Assembly: GCA_030537935.1 (NCBI GenBank)
Contig: JAUNUY010000004.1
Location: 64,277 to 128,276 of the forward strand
DNA length: 64,000 bases
Origin: Eubacteriales bacterium
Lineage (GTDB): Bacteria > Bacillota > Clostridia > Lachnospirales > Lachnospiraceae
Direction of reading: 5' to 3'
Positions 62,971 to 64,000 of the stretch are shown one piece after another. A program made the translations under genes and the position numbers. The stretch's first letter is position 1; every line of letters starts with the position of its first letter. The notes beneath the pieces were generated by a model that did no database searches, was not told where the DNA came from, and was given only the letters and a program-made list of their open reading frames with translations.

Positions 62971-64000
62971 ATGAAAGATATTTTTAATCGAACCATAGAA
63001 TATCTTCGCATCTCGATTACGGATCGTTGCAATTTCCGATGTGTTTACTGCATGCCCGAGGAGGGTGTGGAGTACATCGAGCACGATGAGATATTGAATT
63101 TTGACGAAATCGTCAGAATTTGCCGCATCGGTGTCGGATTGGGCATTAAGAAAATCAAAATTACGGGCGGCGAGCCGCTGGTACGGCGGGATGCCGTGCC
63201 GCTTATCGCCCGTATCAAATCGATTGCGGGGATTGAAGAGGTGACCTTGACGACCAACGGTCTCTTGCTGGAACGGCATATTCCGGCATTGCGGGAGATC
63301 GGCATAGACGGCATCAATATCAGTCTGGATGCGGTGGAGCCGGCGGCATTCGAGCGTATCACCCGTTTTGACAAGGTGGAAACGGTGCTTTCCGCCATTC
63401 GCGCCTCCGTAGCGGCCGGTATTAAGACGAAGGTCAATGCGCTGATCATGCCGGGTGTAAACGAGGACCAGATTATCCCGCTGGCCGAATTGGCACGGGA
63501 GACGCCGGTGCACGTACGTTTTATCGAGGTGATGCCCATCGGTATGGGCAAGGACAAGCGGACGGTTTCACCGGACGATATTCGAACCCTATTGGGTGCG
63601 GAGTACGGTCGTTTGCAACCGGAACATGAAAAGTTGGGCAATGGTCCCGCGACCTATTATCGGATACCGGGATTTGCCGGTCGGATTGGCTTTATTGCGG
63701 CGGTGAGCCACTGTTTCTGTGAACAATGTAATCGGGTACGTCTGACATCGACGGGTTTTTTGAAGGCCTGTCTACAGTACAGTTACGGCATCGAGCTCAA
63801 GCCGTTGCTGCGCGGTGATTATCCGGATGAGGTCGTGGCGGCGGCCATGCGGGAAATCATTTTCCGCAAGCCGAAAGAACATCAGTTCAACAGAAAGTTT
63901 CAGTTGGTGCGGGAGAAAACGGCTATCCGGGATTGCGGTTACAATCCCGAGTTGGCACGAGCTTTCCGCGGATTGATTCATGAAGAGGACGCGGAGATGC
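62971..64000 (+). CDS. moaA: GTP 3',8-cyclase MoaA (partial, cut by window end)
   Basis: At least 343 residues; no stop before the window edge. Radical SAM enzyme: cluster 1 CxxxCxxC at C20, C24, C27 (CNFRCVYC), GGEPL near 68 and cluster 2 cysteines CFCEQC and FLKAC (about 249-268). AAAAGGAG is 6 nt before the ATG. MoaA proteins are usually 320-335 residues and end in a Gly-Gly pair; here about 30 residues beyond the usual KPKEHQF position carry no GG yet, so the tail is either longer or altered. Confidence 0.93.
   Translation, partial: MKDIFNRTIEYLRISITDRCNFRCVYCMPEEGVEYIEHDEILNFDEIVRICRIGVGLGIKKIKITGGEPLVRRDAVPLIARIKSIAGIEEVTLTTNGLLLERHIPALREIGIDGINISLDAVEPAAFERITRFDKVETVLSAIRASVAAGIKTKVNALIMPGVNEDQIIPLAELARETPVHVRFIEVMPIGMGKDKRTVSPDDIRTLLGAEYGRLQPEHEKLGNGPATYYRIPGFAGRIGFIAAVSHCFCEQCNRVRLTSTGFLKACLQYSYGIELKPLLRGDYPDEVVAAAMREIIFRKPKEHQFNRKFQLVREKTAIRDCGYNPELARAFRGLIHEEDAEM

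Overview
The window reads as chromosomal DNA of an anaerobic, Gram-positive-type bacterium (Bacillota; a Clostridia/Tissierellia-like gut or mucosal anaerobe is my best guess, not proven). The reasons are: a Gram-positive replicative polymerase PolC, DnaD- and DnaI-like primosome proteins, an oxygen-sensitive class III ribonucleotide reductase (nrdDG), two-subunit-free (homodimer-type) GlyRS, WalJ, and a large selenium/molybdenum purine-degradation gene set. Genes are dense, mostly on the + strand, with strong GGAGG-type ribosome binding sites and several extended -10 promoters (TGCTATAAT).

Region 1 (1-6800): five tandem copies of a 118-bp GC-rich repeat ending in a 28-bp-stem hairpin, a small zinc-finger membrane protein, then polA, coaE, walJ, an ACT-domain regulator and its PFL/DUF711 partner. 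Region 2 (6801-10490, - strand): nrdA-nrdB, class I ribonucleotide reductase, with a perfect NrdR box upstream. Region 3 (10491-21906): SanA-like protein, DUF47 protein, ispG, polC (with a degenerate PHP domain), a CopZ-like HMA protein, an M16C peptidase, era and recO. Region 4 (22302-29550): glyS, murC, then a replication-initiation pair dnaD-dnaI directly behind two DnaA boxes, followed by prs and gpsA. Region 5 (29674-36119): LysR regulator, pdp, pheA, and nrdD-nrdG, whose promoter region carries two pairs of NrdR-box-like sites, each spaced 31 bp.

Region 6 (36165-41808): an operon with a consensus promoter and a palindromic operator candidate: methyltransferase, FecCD-type permease, ATPase, lipoprotein, DUF364 protein and a MoeA-like protein, most likely a molybdate/tungstate (or other metal) uptake and use system. 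Region 7 (41833-46860): a CapD/FlaA1-like nucleotide-sugar dehydratase, then an AT-rich accessory stretch with a broken gene followed by two tandem paralogous type I membrane proteins of unknown function; the second has a frameshifted signal peptide.

Region 8 (47090-64000): the anaerobic purine/urate breakdown locus related to the E. coli yge/ygf cluster. A - strand operon encodes a YheO-type regulator, ygeX, ygeY, ygeW, carbamate kinase and an AlaX editing protein; diverging from it across 1.2 kb of non-coding DNA are ssnA and ygfK. Next come a PAP2 phosphatase, a molybdopterin-binding protein, moaC, an XdhC-type maturation factor and moaA (cut by the window end). Together they would make, insert and use the molybdenum cofactor for a purine hydroxylase (not in the window), and turn ring-opened purine into pyruvate, ammonia, CO2 and ATP.

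I saw no rRNA, tRNA, CRISPR array, insertion sequence or prophage.
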